A model generated the notes under the pieces. It was not told the origin of the DNA. It saw only the letters and a program-made list of their open reading frames with translations, and searched no databases. A stretch of 64,000 nt of DNA, from the NCBI RefSeq assembly GCF_021531595.1, contig NZ_JADYUD010000011.1, forward strand, positions 1 to 64,000. The letters run 5' to 3'. How positions within the stretch are numbered: position 1 is the stretch's first letter; each line of letters begins with the position of its first letter. Positions 54,965-63,479 of this stretch are shown piece by piece. The translations under genes were made by a program, and so were the position numbers. This DNA comes from Fusobacterium perfoetens. Its GTDB lineage: Bacteria > Fusobacteriota > Fusobacteriia > Fusobacteriales > Fusobacteriaceae.

Positions 54965-54993
54965 ATTATATAAAAAAGTTTCAAAAATGTCAA
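54965..54993 (-). promoter_or_regulatory. Consensus promoter of the replication-like cassette
   Basis: Minus strand TTGACA (54988-54993), 17 bp, TATAAT (54965-54970): a perfect sigma-70 promoter. Upstream of it lies the 16-bp dyad AAAAGTGAACACTTTT (55056-55071), a possible regulator site. Confidence 0.8.
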
Positions 54994-55153
54994 AAATAAA
55001 AACGGTCAAAAGTTACACAAAGTGGCTTATAATGCACAAGAAGTCACCAATTTCCAAAAGTGAACACTTTTAAAATGAGAAAAAATTTGAAATAAAAAAA
55101 ATTTATAAAAAAACTTTAAGAATTTAAAAAAACTTAAATTTGAAAAAAAGTGC

Positions 55154-55182
55154 TTGACATTTAAAAAGTGCAGTACTATACT
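55154..55182 (+). promoter_or_regulatory. Promoter of a candidate small RNA
   Basis: TTGACA (55154-55159), 17 bp, TATACT (55177-55182). The nearest downstream signal is a terminator only about 100 bp on, with no reading frame between. Confidence 0.75.
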
Positions 55183-55188
55183 TAAATT

Positions 55189-55290
55189 GAATATATTTGA
55201 AAAATATAGAGTGAATTTTACAAAAAATAGTATAAATAATTTTAACTAATTAAACAGTTTGATTTCCCCTTAAGTCAGACTGTTTTTTTA
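55189..55290 (+). ncRNA. Candidate small RNA upstream of autotransporter 1
   Basis: A strong promoter and a clear terminator enclose about 100 nt. The terminator stem (55252-55262 with 55275-55285, 11 bp with one wobble) is followed by seven T. Its 12-nt loop is TTTCCCCTTAAG. This loop can pair over 11 bp with TTTAAGGGGGA at 55376-55386, close to the expected 5' end of the autotransporter mRNA. It may instead be an attenuator in a longer leader. No homology to a known RNA family was established. Confidence 0.6.
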
Positions 55291-55344
55291 TTACTCTTAT
55301 ATATAAAAGTAATAGAAAAAAAGCCAGATTACCATATTTCTAGG

Positions 55345-55373
55345 TTGTAGAAAAATTTAAAAGTAATTATACA
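55345..55373 (+). promoter_or_regulatory. Promoter of autotransporter 1
   Basis: TTGTAG (55345-55350), 17 bp, TATACA (55368-55373). It would give an mRNA starting about 55375-55380 and separate from the candidate sRNA. Confidence 0.5.
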
Positions 55374-55471
55374 ATTTTAAGGGGGATAAAATATTATAAT
55401 TGCTTTTGATAGGTTAAAAAAAAGAGGTCAAAAAGGAAAGAATTTACAGGTTTTACAGGAGGGATTTTGGT

Positions 55472-58438
55472 ATGGGAAAAAATTATGTAGAAAATTCACT
55501 TAAAAGATTTCTTAAAAGAAAAGTGAAAATTACAATGGGGGTTGTGGTTTCATTTTTAATTACAGGAGCAGTGGCTTTTGGAGCTGAAAACTATGAAGAT
55601 ATAACAGTAGAAAAAGGACCAGTTTTAAAAATAGAAAATAATGATGTTTTCATGAATTATGGGGATTTAGAAACAAAAGATTCTACTGCTGGAATTATAG
55701 GTTTAGAAGTAAATGGAAATGGGATATTATATAACTATGGAAATATAACTACACAAAAAGGTAGAGCAATACAGACCTCAAATAAAGAAGTGCATAACTA
55801 TGGAACTTTAAAAGGTTCATTTAATGTGTTAACAACTACTAATAAAGGGAATGTAAAAATATATAATCATGAAAGTGGAAAAATTATAGGTAAACAAGGT
55901 GTTATTTCATCATTTTTTGGAAGTGAAAAATTATCAATATATAATGATGGATATATAGAAAGTATAAATTCCATTGCAGTTAATGGTAGTGGTGATTTGG
56001 AAATATATAATTCTGGAACTATAAAAACATTAACAAATACAAGTTATGTTTTAGGTAATGGAGTAAAAGAAAATAAAGTATATTTAGAAAATCATGGGAA
56101 AGTTTTAGGAGGTCAATTACCTCTTTTAGAGTTTGCCTCTACAAAAAACTTTTTTGAATTAGACAACTACGGATTTGTTAGTCCTAAAAGTGGAATAACA
56201 TTGAGACTTAATGGAGTTCAAGAAGATTTAAAAGAAAATATAAAAAATTATGGAACAATTCAATCAGGAATAACTGTAACTGGTAAACAAACTAAAACAT
56301 CTTTATTGAATTTAGGTTTAATAAAAGGAAATGTTCCAACAAACTCTGGTGCTACAGGTGGTGTTAATAATAAAGGTGTTATTATTGCTACAAATAAAGA
56401 TATAAATACTTTTAACTGGGCAGTCTTTGATAATAATCAAGGTGCAGTATTACAAAAACAAGATGATGGAACATATAAATTATTAAATACTGATACTTTA
56501 GAAAATAATAAACAAAATGAAACAATAATAGTTCATGGCGTTGTTAAAGATATGTCTGATAAAACAGAAATAAATTCTAATAATACAGCAGACAATATGT
56601 TTATAAATAATAAATCTTTAACTCTTAATCTTGGAGATAAAGTAACAGGAAAAACAATAACTGCTGTATCTCAAGCAAAAGAAAATGTAGTTTTAGATAA
56701 TGATACTGACGGAGATAAAGTATCAGGAAAAAATAATTTAACTCTAGATAATACATCTATTGTTGGATATTTTGAAAAAGATGGAACTCTTTTAAAAGTT
56801 GATGGAGATTTAACTTTAACAGGAAATTCTATAATAAATGCAGTAGCTGCAAGAGATGAAAATGGAGATATTTTAAAAGATGCTCAAAATGTTGTGGCTG
56901 TTGATGTCTTTGGAAAATTAACTTATACAGAGGGAGAAAGCCATATTTTTGGAACAATTAAAGGTGGAGAAGGTTCTAAAATTGTAGTAAATGGAACAGA
57001 AACAACAAATCCAAATGAACTTACTGAAACTTTATCAAGTTCAGGAAATATATATCTTAATGGACAAAAATGGACAAAGGGAGAAACAGGAAGTATTGAG
57101 TTAACAGGAGGAACTGTTCATATTGATAATGGAAATGGAACTCTTGTAGGATATCTTTTTGGAGATAATCAAGATGGAAAAACAACTCTTGATGGAATGA
57201 TTACAGGAAAAGGAACTTTAAATGTAAATGAAATAAGATTTGATTTAGGAAATTTAGAAATAAATAATATGGAAGATACATATAAAGTTAATGGTAATAA
57301 AGATATTGCAGTTCAAGATGCTCTTAATAAAATTAATGTATCAGGAATATTTAACAAAAAAACAGATGGAAATGGAAATTTAATTCTTTCTCTTAAATCA
57401 GCAGAAGAAATGGGAATTCATGATCCTTCAAAACAAAAAGAATACGAAGAACTTATTAAAAACTTTAAAGATTCAGAAGAATTTTATAACTTAGTAAATA
57501 CAGGAAATGCTGAAGCTATAAGAAAATATCTTGGTATTCTTGATAAAGTTATGGAACTTCTTGGAACAGCAGGAGTAAAAATTACAAGAGATATAACAGG
57601 AGCATTTACAGATGCAGTTGTTGAATTTGATAAAAAAGCAAATAAAGGTGAATGGTTAACTAATGCAAAATATATTGGTTCTGACATGGAATATGATGGA
57701 ACAAAACATATAAATGGTTATGACAGCGATATTAAATCTATGATTGGTATGGCTGAATATGGAATAACAGAAAATACATCTTTAGGATTTGCTCTTGGTG
57801 GAGGAGATACAGAGGTTGATTTAAAAACTCTTAATGGAAAATCTACTTCTTTTGATGGTAAAAACTATTATGCAGGAATTTATGCTAAACATTCTATAAA
57901 TGGTTTTGATATGACTGGAAGCCTTGGATACACTATAAGCGATTTAGATGTTGAAAAAGGTGGAAGTGCAGATTCAGAAGCTGTAACTCTTGCAGGATAT
58001 ATTAAAAAAGATGTGTATGTAACTGATACTGTAAAACTTGAACCAAACTTATCATTTACTTATGACTATATTATGCAAGATAAAGCAGAAATGGGAGAAG
58101 GAATGACAATAGACAGTGGAGATTCTCATGTATTTGAAGCTGGTGCAGGATTAAATCTTGTTAAAGAATTTGCACTTGAAAAAGGAAGCTTAAAACTTAA
58201 AACAGGTGTTAAATATTCTATGACAAATATAGAAAGAAATAAAGATGTAACAGGAAAATTCTATAATGCAGATGTAAACTTAGGAAACCCTGATATAGAT
58301 GATAAAGAAGGAAAAGCTCATGTAGGATTTGACTATGAACATGAAACAGGTTTCGGAGTAAATGGAAAATATGAAATGATGTGGAGTGATTCAGGAGACG
58401 ATTCAAGAATTACAGCAGGAATCTCTTATAGATTTTAG
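55472..58438 (+). CDS. Type V autotransporter, fusobacterial N-terminal type (1)
   Basis: The 988-residue surface protein starts with the lysine-rich extended signal MGKNYVENSLKRFLKRKVK, then the hydrophobic core ITMGVVVSFLITGAVAFGA. The passenger (about 40-700) has many short N-x-G-x-I units (NYGDL, NYGNI, NYGTL, NDGYI, NSGTI, NHGKV, NYGTI), consistent with a right-handed beta helix. The last 270 residues alternate like a 12-strand barrel and end in ITAGISYRF, with the terminal Phe needed for outer-membrane insertion. Function (adhesion or other) is unknown. AGGAGGG precedes the ATG. A second gene of the same type follows. Confidence 0.92.
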   Translation: MGKNYVENSLKRFLKRKVKITMGVVVSFLITGAVAFGAENYEDITVEKGPVLKIENNDVFMNYGDLETKDSTAGIIGLEVNGNGILYNYGNITTQKGRAIQTSNKEVHNYGTLKGSFNVLTTTNKGNVKIYNHESGKIIGKQGVISSFFGSEKLSIYNDGYIESINSIAVNGSGDLEIYNSGTIKTLTNTSYVLGNGVKENKVYLENHGKVLGGQLPLLEFASTKNFFELDNYGFVSPKSGITLRLNGVQEDLKENIKNYGTIQSGITVTGKQTKTSLLNLGLIKGNVPTNSGATGGVNNKGVIIATNKDINTFNWAVFDNNQGAVLQKQDDGTYKLLNTDTLENNKQNETIIVHGVVKDMSDKTEINSNNTADNMFINNKSLTLNLGDKVTGKTITAVSQAKENVVLDNDTDGDKVSGKNNLTLDNTSIVGYFEKDGTLLKVDGDLTLTGNSIINAVAARDENGDILKDAQNVVAVDVFGKLTYTEGESHIFGTIKGGEGSKIVVNGTETTNPNELTETLSSSGNIYLNGQKWTKGETGSIELTGGTVHIDNGNGTLVGYLFGDNQDGKTTLDGMITGKGTLNVNEIRFDLGNLEINNMEDTYKVNGNKDIAVQDALNKINVSGIFNKKTDGNGNLILSLKSAEEMGIHDPSKQKEYEELIKNFKDSEEFYNLVNTGNAEAIRKYLGILDKVMELLGTAGVKITRDITGAFTDAVVEFDKKANKGEWLTNAKYIGSDMEYDGTKHINGYDSDIKSMIGMAEYGITENTSLGFALGGGDTEVDLKTLNGKSTSFDGKNYYAGIYAKHSINGFDMTGSLGYTISDLDVEKGGSADSEAVTLAGYIKKDVYVTDTVKLEPNLSFTYDYIMQDKAEMGEGMTIDSGDSHVFEAGAGLNLVKEFALEKGSLKLKTGVKYSMTNIERNKDVTGKFYNADVNLGNPDIDDKEGKAHVGFDYEHETGFGVNGKYEMMWSDSGDDSRITAGISYRF

Positions 58439-58484
58439 TAAATAAAATCTAAATTAAATAAGCACCCAAATAAAAATCCTTAAT

Positions 58485-58536
58485 AAAAACAGAACTCAGT
58501 CTTGGTGTGAAAACACTGGGGCTGAGTTTTGTTTTT
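58485..58536 (+). terminator. Terminator after autotransporter 1
   Basis: AAAAACAGAACTCAG (58485-58499) pairs with CTGAGTTTTGTTTTT (58522-58536) with one wobble. The loop arm also pairs (GGTGT with ACACT). Nearly the same sequence ends autotransporter 2. Confidence 0.9.
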
Positions 58537-58629
58537 GTATATAAAAATATATATTTAAAATAATTAAAAAAATTTTTTACGATTTTTATTGAAAAAAACA
58601 TATTAAAAATTTGCATGTATAAAAAATAT

Positions 58630-58658
58630 TTGGAAATATGAAAAACATGTACTATACT
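58630..58658 (+). promoter_or_regulatory. Promoter of autotransporter 2
   Basis: TTGGAA (58630-58635), 17 bp, TATACT (58653-58658). The spacer begins AAATATGAAAA (from about 58634), as does the one before the toxI repeats. The 58540-58816 gap has no gene; a TTCATAAA...TTTATGAA dyad lies just before the ribosome site. Confidence 0.65.
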
Positions 58659-58816
58659 CATAAAAAGGGTGAAACTATGTAAATACTAATAAAAACAAAA
58701 TATATGAAAGAGGGCATAAGATATATATTTTATTTTTAAAATTTTAAGAATTATTTAAGGGTGTAAATTCATAAATTATTTTTATGAATAAAATAAAAAA
58801 TTGGAGGGATTTTAAA

Positions 58817-61800
58817 ATGGGTAAAAATTATGTGGAAAGTTCATTAAAAAGATTTCTAAAAAGAAAAGTGAAAATCACTTTGGGACTGGTTGTTGCTTTT
58901 ATGATTACAGGAGGGGTAAGTTTTGGAATAAAAGGACCTTTTGTTGCTCATGATAATGATGGAACAAATTATCAAGTTAAAAAACTTGAAGATGAGAATA
59001 TTACTATAACTGGTGGACTTATAGGATTAGAATATGGAACAGTATCAAAATATGGTCAAGCAGGAGCAACTGGTTCTATACTAGCTTTAAATGGTGGAAC
59101 TGTAAACATAGGTAATGAAAAAACTAAAAAAATAAATTTAATTTCTACTGGAATTTATGCTCAAACATTATCATCAGATAATAGTTATGGCTCTTCTGAA
59201 ACAGGGAAAGGTGGAATAATTAATGTTATTACAGATGAACTTAATATAGAAGCTCATGGAAAAAAAGGAAAATCTAATTATGCTATAGGTATTTATGCTC
59301 TTAATAGGTCAACGAAAGCTAGTTCAGAAAATGTTTCAAAGATTATAATTAATTCCAAAAAAACTACTATCAATTGTACTATAGAAGAAGGAAGAAGTAG
59401 TGGAATACAAGCATGGTCACAAGGACAGGTATTCATAAATGAAGGAACTCTTGAAGTTAAAGCAGATGATATTATTAAAACAAGAGGAAAATCTTTAGTA
59501 CAACTAAATGCAAAAAATAATTCTCAAAATACCATGAAATTAGATGGTGATATTAATTTTGCATATAATGCTACACAATCTGGAACAACAGTTGATTCAG
59601 ATATAATAATTAATTTATCAAATAAAGATTCGTATTTTAATGGAAAAATATATTCTTCAGGAAATCCCACTGCAGGAAAATCTATAGTTAATGGAATGAA
59701 ATTAGGGCTTTATAATGGTGGAACATGGAATGTAACAGGAGACAGTTTTGCAAATGAAATAGTTATAAAAGATGGTGGAAAAATTTCTTTTGGAAATGGT
59801 GAAGATAAAACATTAGAAATGTGGAATAGAGAAGAAGCAACAGATAAATTAGCTGCTTATGATAAAGGTATTCAAATGCAAGGTGGAGCTATAATTGAAG
59901 GAAATGGAAATATTGTAGCTTATGACCTTGATTTAACAGGAAATACTCCAGAAACTGAAAGTTTAACTAAAACAGTTTATGGTAATGCTATTACAGTAAC
60001 TAATAAAGGAAATATTCTAGCTCTTGGAAAAGATTCTTCTATAACAGGTAATGTTCTTATAGAAACTGGTGCAGAACTTACAAATAAAGGAATGTTTAAA
60101 GTAGTAGGAACAACAGATAAAGAAGTAGTATTAACAAATAAAGGAACTATTAATTTAGCTTCAGGGACATCAGTAACTCTTGGTGAAAAATCTTCATTTG
60201 AAAATAAAAAAGGAGCAACACTTAATGTAGAAAGTGGAGCAACAGCAGTTACAGGTGGAACAACAACAAATAATGGTGTAATTTCTCTTAAAGATACTGA
60301 TAATTCTGATAAAACTGTTTCAAAACTTCTTGCAGGTGGAACACTGACTAATGAAGGAACTATTGCTTTAGCAGACAGAGCAGAAGCGATGACAGATGAA
60401 AACTGGAATAAACTTTTAGAAACATTAATAACTGATAAAGGAACATTTACAAATAAAGGAATGGTTGTAGATAAAGCAGGAAATTCTATTTTCTCTGCAG
60501 GAACAACTATAGAAAGTGGTACAGCAGGAGAATTACTTGAAAGTGGAGTTGCAGGAAGTGGAGAAACAATAAAAATTGAAGATAAGCAAGATGGAACAAC
60601 TATTACAGGTTCAACTTCACAAGAAGGAATAGAAACAACTACAGATACTTTAAAAGATATAACAGTAAATGTTGAAGGAAATCTTAACTTAGCAGAAGGT
60701 TCAGGAGCAGGAGTTGTAATGGAAGATGTTACAATGAATGTTTCTAGTGGAAAAAATGTAACAGCAACAGGAGAAGGGCATAAATTATCAGGAAATGTAG
60801 TATTAAATGGAGAATCTTCTATAGTTGTTGGAGATGGAAAAGATACTTCTGATTCTAACTTAACATTAAGTGGAGCAGTTTCTCAAGGAGCAGTTGAGGA
60901 AAATAAAGCTGCAAAAATTGAAGTTAAAGAAAATGGAACACTAAACCTTGTTGATGCTACTGTAAATGTAGCAATAAATAGTGATGCAACAGGACAAACA
61001 GGAGCAGTAACATCAAAAGGAGAAACATCTATAAAAGATATAACAGCAAAATCTTTAGACATAAAAGAAGCAGGTAAAGAAGTTAATATTACTACTATTG
61101 ATGGAAATGTTAATATAGGAACAATAACTGTAGGAGATAGCATAAATACTAAAGGTGAAAAAACAAATATTTTAGTATTATCAGCAGATACAGTTTTAGG
61201 AACACCTTCTTCAACTAGAGCAAGATTATTTAGAGCACCAGCTGGTACATCAACAAATACAATAAAAATAGGTGGAGAAAATGGACAGCTTGCTCTTGAA
61301 TTAGGAGAAAATGGGAAAAATGCTTTAGGAAACTCTAGTGGAATAGAAATAATAGGAACTTCAACAGATAAAAATAATAAAGATTTATTAATAAAAACAG
61401 CAGGTTTATCAGGTAAAGAAAATACAATAAATTTAGGAGATAATAAATTTGAAAAAGTTGGAGTTACATCAGACTCTAAAATTTATTTATTAGATACAAT
61501 ATTAAATGAAAATGCTGGAGATAGTAATAATACAACAGTAATATTAAAATATAATAATGAGTTATATAAAGGAAATTCAATCCTTAACAATATAAATGCT
61601 CAAGCATTTGATGTATCTAACTTCTTTAGTTCTGATGAAGCTGAAAGAGAAGTTCAATTAGATAAAATTTATTCATCTAACATCTATTCTGAAACAGTAA
61701 AAGCAGCTTATGATACTGTTAAAATGAATGAAGAAGCAGTTCTTTCTCTTGCTAGAAAATCTGAAGTAGGAAAATGGACAGCTGAAGGTAAAGCACTTTA

Positions 61801-62584
61801 CTCTAAAGATGAATATGATAGAAAAGGAACTGTAGGAGAATATTCTTCTGAAATAGAATCAACAGGACTAATGGCAGCATTTGGTTATGGATTAAATGAA
61901 ACTACTACAGCTGGAATTGCTTTCTCTGGTGTAAAACAAGATGTTGATACAGATGGCGGAAGTGCAGATGCTGATTTATTCTACTTAGGAGTATATGGAA
62001 ATAAAATTGTTGGAAACTATGACTTCACAGCAGGATTAGGATACCAATTTGGAGAATATGAAGCAGATAACACAATAACTAATGTTCATGGTTCAGATAA
62101 ATATGATTCTAAAGCATTAAGCGGATATGTACAAGGAAGATATACAGCAGACTTAGGAGATGGATTATCACTTCAACCTAGAGTAAGATTAGGATATACT
62201 TATGTAGAACAAGATGATACAAGAGATTCTTACTTTGGAGTAAGCGATGCAGAAATAACAACATTTGATGCAGAATTTGGTTTAGATACAGTTAAATCAG
62301 TTCAATTAGAAAAATCTAAAGTAGATGTAAAATTCGGAGTATCTTATGTAAGAACAATGGGAGATACAGATGATGAATTTACAGGAAGATTCTATGGAGC
62401 AACAGCAAGTGAAGGATTTAATGTATTAGGAGCAGAACTAGCAGAAAATGTAGTTAAATTTAACTTAGGAGCAGAAGTAACAAATGAAAACGGATTCTTC
62501 TATAATGGTGGATTAACTTATGAATTCGGAAGCAATGATACAGATGTTTATGGAGTTAATGTTGGTGTAGGATATAAATTCTAG
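58817..62584 (+). CDS. Type V autotransporter, fusobacterial N-terminal type (2)
   Basis: The roughly 1255-residue protein repeats the N-terminal signal of its neighbour (MGKNYVESSLKRFLKRKVKI, then a hydrophobic core ending SFG). Its long passenger is rich in T, G, N and S, with NKG and NNG turns of a beta helix (about 40-960). The final about 260 residues form a barrel domain beginning EVGKWTAEGKALYSKDEYDRKG (in pieces) and ending GVNVGVGYKF. ATG 58817 is chosen for GGAGGG nine bases upstream; an ATG at 58784 would add eleven residues before the conserved start. The passenger shares little with that of copy 1. Host-facing role likely but unproven. Confidence 0.92.
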   Translation: MGKNYVESSLKRFLKRKVKITLGLVVAFMITGGVSFGIKGPFVAHDNDGTNYQVKKLEDENITITGGLIGLEYGTVSKYGQAGATGSILALNGGTVNIGNEKTKKINLISTGIYAQTLSSDNSYGSSETGKGGIINVITDELNIEAHGKKGKSNYAIGIYALNRSTKASSENVSKIIINSKKTTINCTIEEGRSSGIQAWSQGQVFINEGTLEVKADDIIKTRGKSLVQLNAKNNSQNTMKLDGDINFAYNATQSGTTVDSDIIINLSNKDSYFNGKIYSSGNPTAGKSIVNGMKLGLYNGGTWNVTGDSFANEIVIKDGGKISFGNGEDKTLEMWNREEATDKLAAYDKGIQMQGGAIIEGNGNIVAYDLDLTGNTPETESLTKTVYGNAITVTNKGNILALGKDSSITGNVLIETGAELTNKGMFKVVGTTDKEVVLTNKGTINLASGTSVTLGEKSSFENKKGATLNVESGATAVTGGTTTNNGVISLKDTDNSDKTVSKLLAGGTLTNEGTIALADRAEAMTDENWNKLLETLITDKGTFTNKGMVVDKAGNSIFSAGTTIESGTAGELLESGVAGSGETIKIEDKQDGTTITGSTSQEGIETTTDTLKDITVNVEGNLNLAEGSGAGVVMEDVTMNVSSGKNVTATGEGHKLSGNVVLNGESSIVVGDGKDTSDSNLTLSGAVSQGAVEENKAAKIEVKENGTLNLVDATVNVAINSDATGQTGAVTSKGETSIKDITAKSLDIKEAGKEVNITTIDGNVNIGTITVGDSINTKGEKTNILVLSADTVLGTPSSTRARLFRAPAGTSTNTIKIGGENGQLALELGENGKNALGNSSGIEIIGTSTDKNNKDLLIKTAGLSGKENTINLGDNKFEKVGVTSDSKIYLLDTILNENAGDSNNTTVILKYNNELYKGNSILNNINAQAFDVSNFFSSDEAEREVQLDKIYSSNIYSETVKAAYDTVKMNEEAVLSLARKSEVGKWTAEGKALYSKDEYDRKGTVGEYSSEIESTGLMAAFGYGLNETTTAGIAFSGVKQDVDTDGGSADADLFYLGVYGNKIVGNYDFTAGLGYQFGEYEADNTITNVHGSDKYDSKALSGYVQGRYTADLGDGLSLQPRVRLGYTYVEQDDTRDSYFGVSDAEITTFDAEFGLDTVKSVQLEKSKVDVKFGVSYVRTMGDTDDEFTGRFYGATASEGFNVLGAELAENVVKFNLGAEVTNENGFFYNGGLTYEFGSNDTDVYGVNVGVGYKF

Positions 62585-62614
62585 GACATAATTACCCAGC
62601 ATAAATAAAACCCT

Positions 62615-62665
62615 AAAAACAGAACTCAGTCTTGGTGTAAAAACATCGGTCTGAGTTTTGTTTTA
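62615..62665 (+). terminator. Terminator after autotransporter 2
   Basis: AAAACAGAACTCAG (62616-62629) pairs with CTGAGTTTTGTTTT (62651-62664). Its left arm and part of the loop are identical to the terminator of autotransporter 1, suggesting the terminators were duplicated with the genes. Confidence 0.9.
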
Positions 62666-62693
62666 AAATCATATTGAACTTAAAATATAAACC

Positions 62694-62722
62694 TATTCAA
62701 AAATATGAAAATATGGTATACT
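62694..62722 (+). promoter_or_regulatory. Promoter of the toxI-toxN locus
   Basis: A perfect -10 box TATACT (62717-62722) lies just before the repeats; the -35 is weak (TATTCA, 62694-62699, 17-bp spacing). The AAATATGAAAA upstream of the -10 resembles the promoter of autotransporter 2. Confidence 0.55.
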
Positions 62723-62731
62723 TATGGTAAT

Positions 62732-62887
62732 AAAAGAGCGGTGATTCTCCACCATAAAGTGTAGAAACTAAAAGAGCGGTGTTTCCCCGCCATTAAGTAG
62801 GGAGTTAAAAGAGCGGTGTTTCCCCGCCATTAAGTAGGGAGTTAAAAGAGCGGTGTTTCCCCGCCATTAAGCAGGGAGTTAAAAGAG
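62732..62887 (+). ncRNA. toxI: ToxI-type antitoxin RNA: four tandem ~37-nt repeats
   Basis: Repeats start at 62732 (38 nt, divergent), 62770, 62807 and 62844 (37 nt each, nearly identical). A 7-nt stub of a fifth lies at 62881. Each opens with AAAAGAGCGGTG. Each can fold as an H-type pseudoknot. In repeat 2 GGTG (62778-62781) pairs with CGCC (62788-62791), and loop TTCCC (62783-62787) pairs with GGGAG (62800-62804). Repeat 1 has different bases that keep both stems (GGTG/CACC and TTCT/AGAA). In known type III systems the toxin cuts such RNA in the A-rich junctions and the free units inhibit it. Not a CRISPR array, as there are no spacers. Confidence 0.9.
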
Positions 62888-62888
62888 T

Positions 62889-62918
62889 AAGGTTGGTTAT
62901 TAAAAAACCAACCTTTTT
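62889..62918 (+). terminator. Terminator between toxI repeats and toxin gene
   Basis: AAGGTTGGTT (62889-62898) pairs perfectly with AACCAACCTT (62906-62915) and leads into T. In type III loci a terminator at this position sets a high ratio of antitoxin RNA to toxin mRNA. Confidence 0.95.
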
Positions 62919-62935
62919 ATATATAAGGAGATTAT

Positions 62936-63415
62936 ATGAAATTATATACAATTAATGAAGACTATATAAATTATTTAAGAAAATTTTCAGAAAATGTAAA
63001 ATATAATAAAAATGAAAGCAGACCATATGTTGGTATTGTATTAAAAATCAATGACCATAATTATTTTGCTCCACTTGGTTCTCCAAAACCTAAACATATA
63101 AAAATGAAAGAAGCTCTTGATTTTATTAAAATAGAAAATGGAAAAACTGGAGTTATAAACTTAAATAATATGATACCAGTATCAAAAGATTATATTACAA
63201 ATATCAAAACTAATACTTTATCTGATAAAAAATATGCTATTTTATTAGAAGACCAATTAAGATGGATTGAAAGAAATAAAGAGACTATAATTTCTAAAAG
63301 TCTTAAATTATATACATTAATTACTACAAAAGAAAATACCATATTTCATAAGAGAACCAATGATTTTAAATTTCTTGAAGAAAAAGCTCTTGAATACGAG
63401 AAAACAAATAATTAA
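62936..63415 (+). CDS. toxN: Type III toxin-antitoxin endoribonuclease, ToxN/AbiQ family
   Basis: The 159-residue protein matches ToxN/AbiQ in length and along its full sequence: KLYTINEDYINYLRKF at the start, RPYVGIVLKI (30-38), NYFAPLGSPKPKH (42-54), the GKTGVINLNNMIPV segment, and LLEDQLRWIERNKETIISKSLKLY. Ser49 and Lys51 in the SPK motif match the active-site region of the family. ToxN cuts RNA at A-rich sites and is held inactive by ToxI in a ring-like complex; phage infection frees it, giving abortive infection. AAGGAG lies seven bases upstream of the ATG. The promoter, repeats and terminator directly before it complete the classic layout. Confidence 0.93.
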   Translation: MKLYTINEDYINYLRKFSENVKYNKNESRPYVGIVLKINDHNYFAPLGSPKPKHIKMKEALDFIKIENGKTGVINLNNMIPVSKDYITNIKTNTLSDKKYAILLEDQLRWIERNKETIISKSLKLYTLITTKENTIFHKRTNDFKFLEEKALEYEKTNN

Positions 63416-63444
63416 AATATAAAACTTAATATTATTTATTAGAT

Positions 63445-63473
63445 TTGATTTCTTTTACCTTATAGTATATATT
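63445..63473 (+). promoter_or_regulatory. Possible promoter after toxN
   Basis: TTGATT (63445-63450), 17 bp, TATATT (63468-63473), in the gap between toxN and hipB. Confidence 0.4.
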
Positions 63474-63479
63474 TTAAGT

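Noticed and set aside
54892-54993. Longer form of the first HTH cassette gene with a hydrophobic N-terminus
   Set aside because: The segment overlaps the consensus promoter (54965-54993) and lacks a ribosome site; the hydrophobic look comes from T-rich DNA.
62732-62880. CRISPR array
   Set aside because: The units follow each other without unique spacers, are transcribed before a toxin gene, and no cas gene is near.
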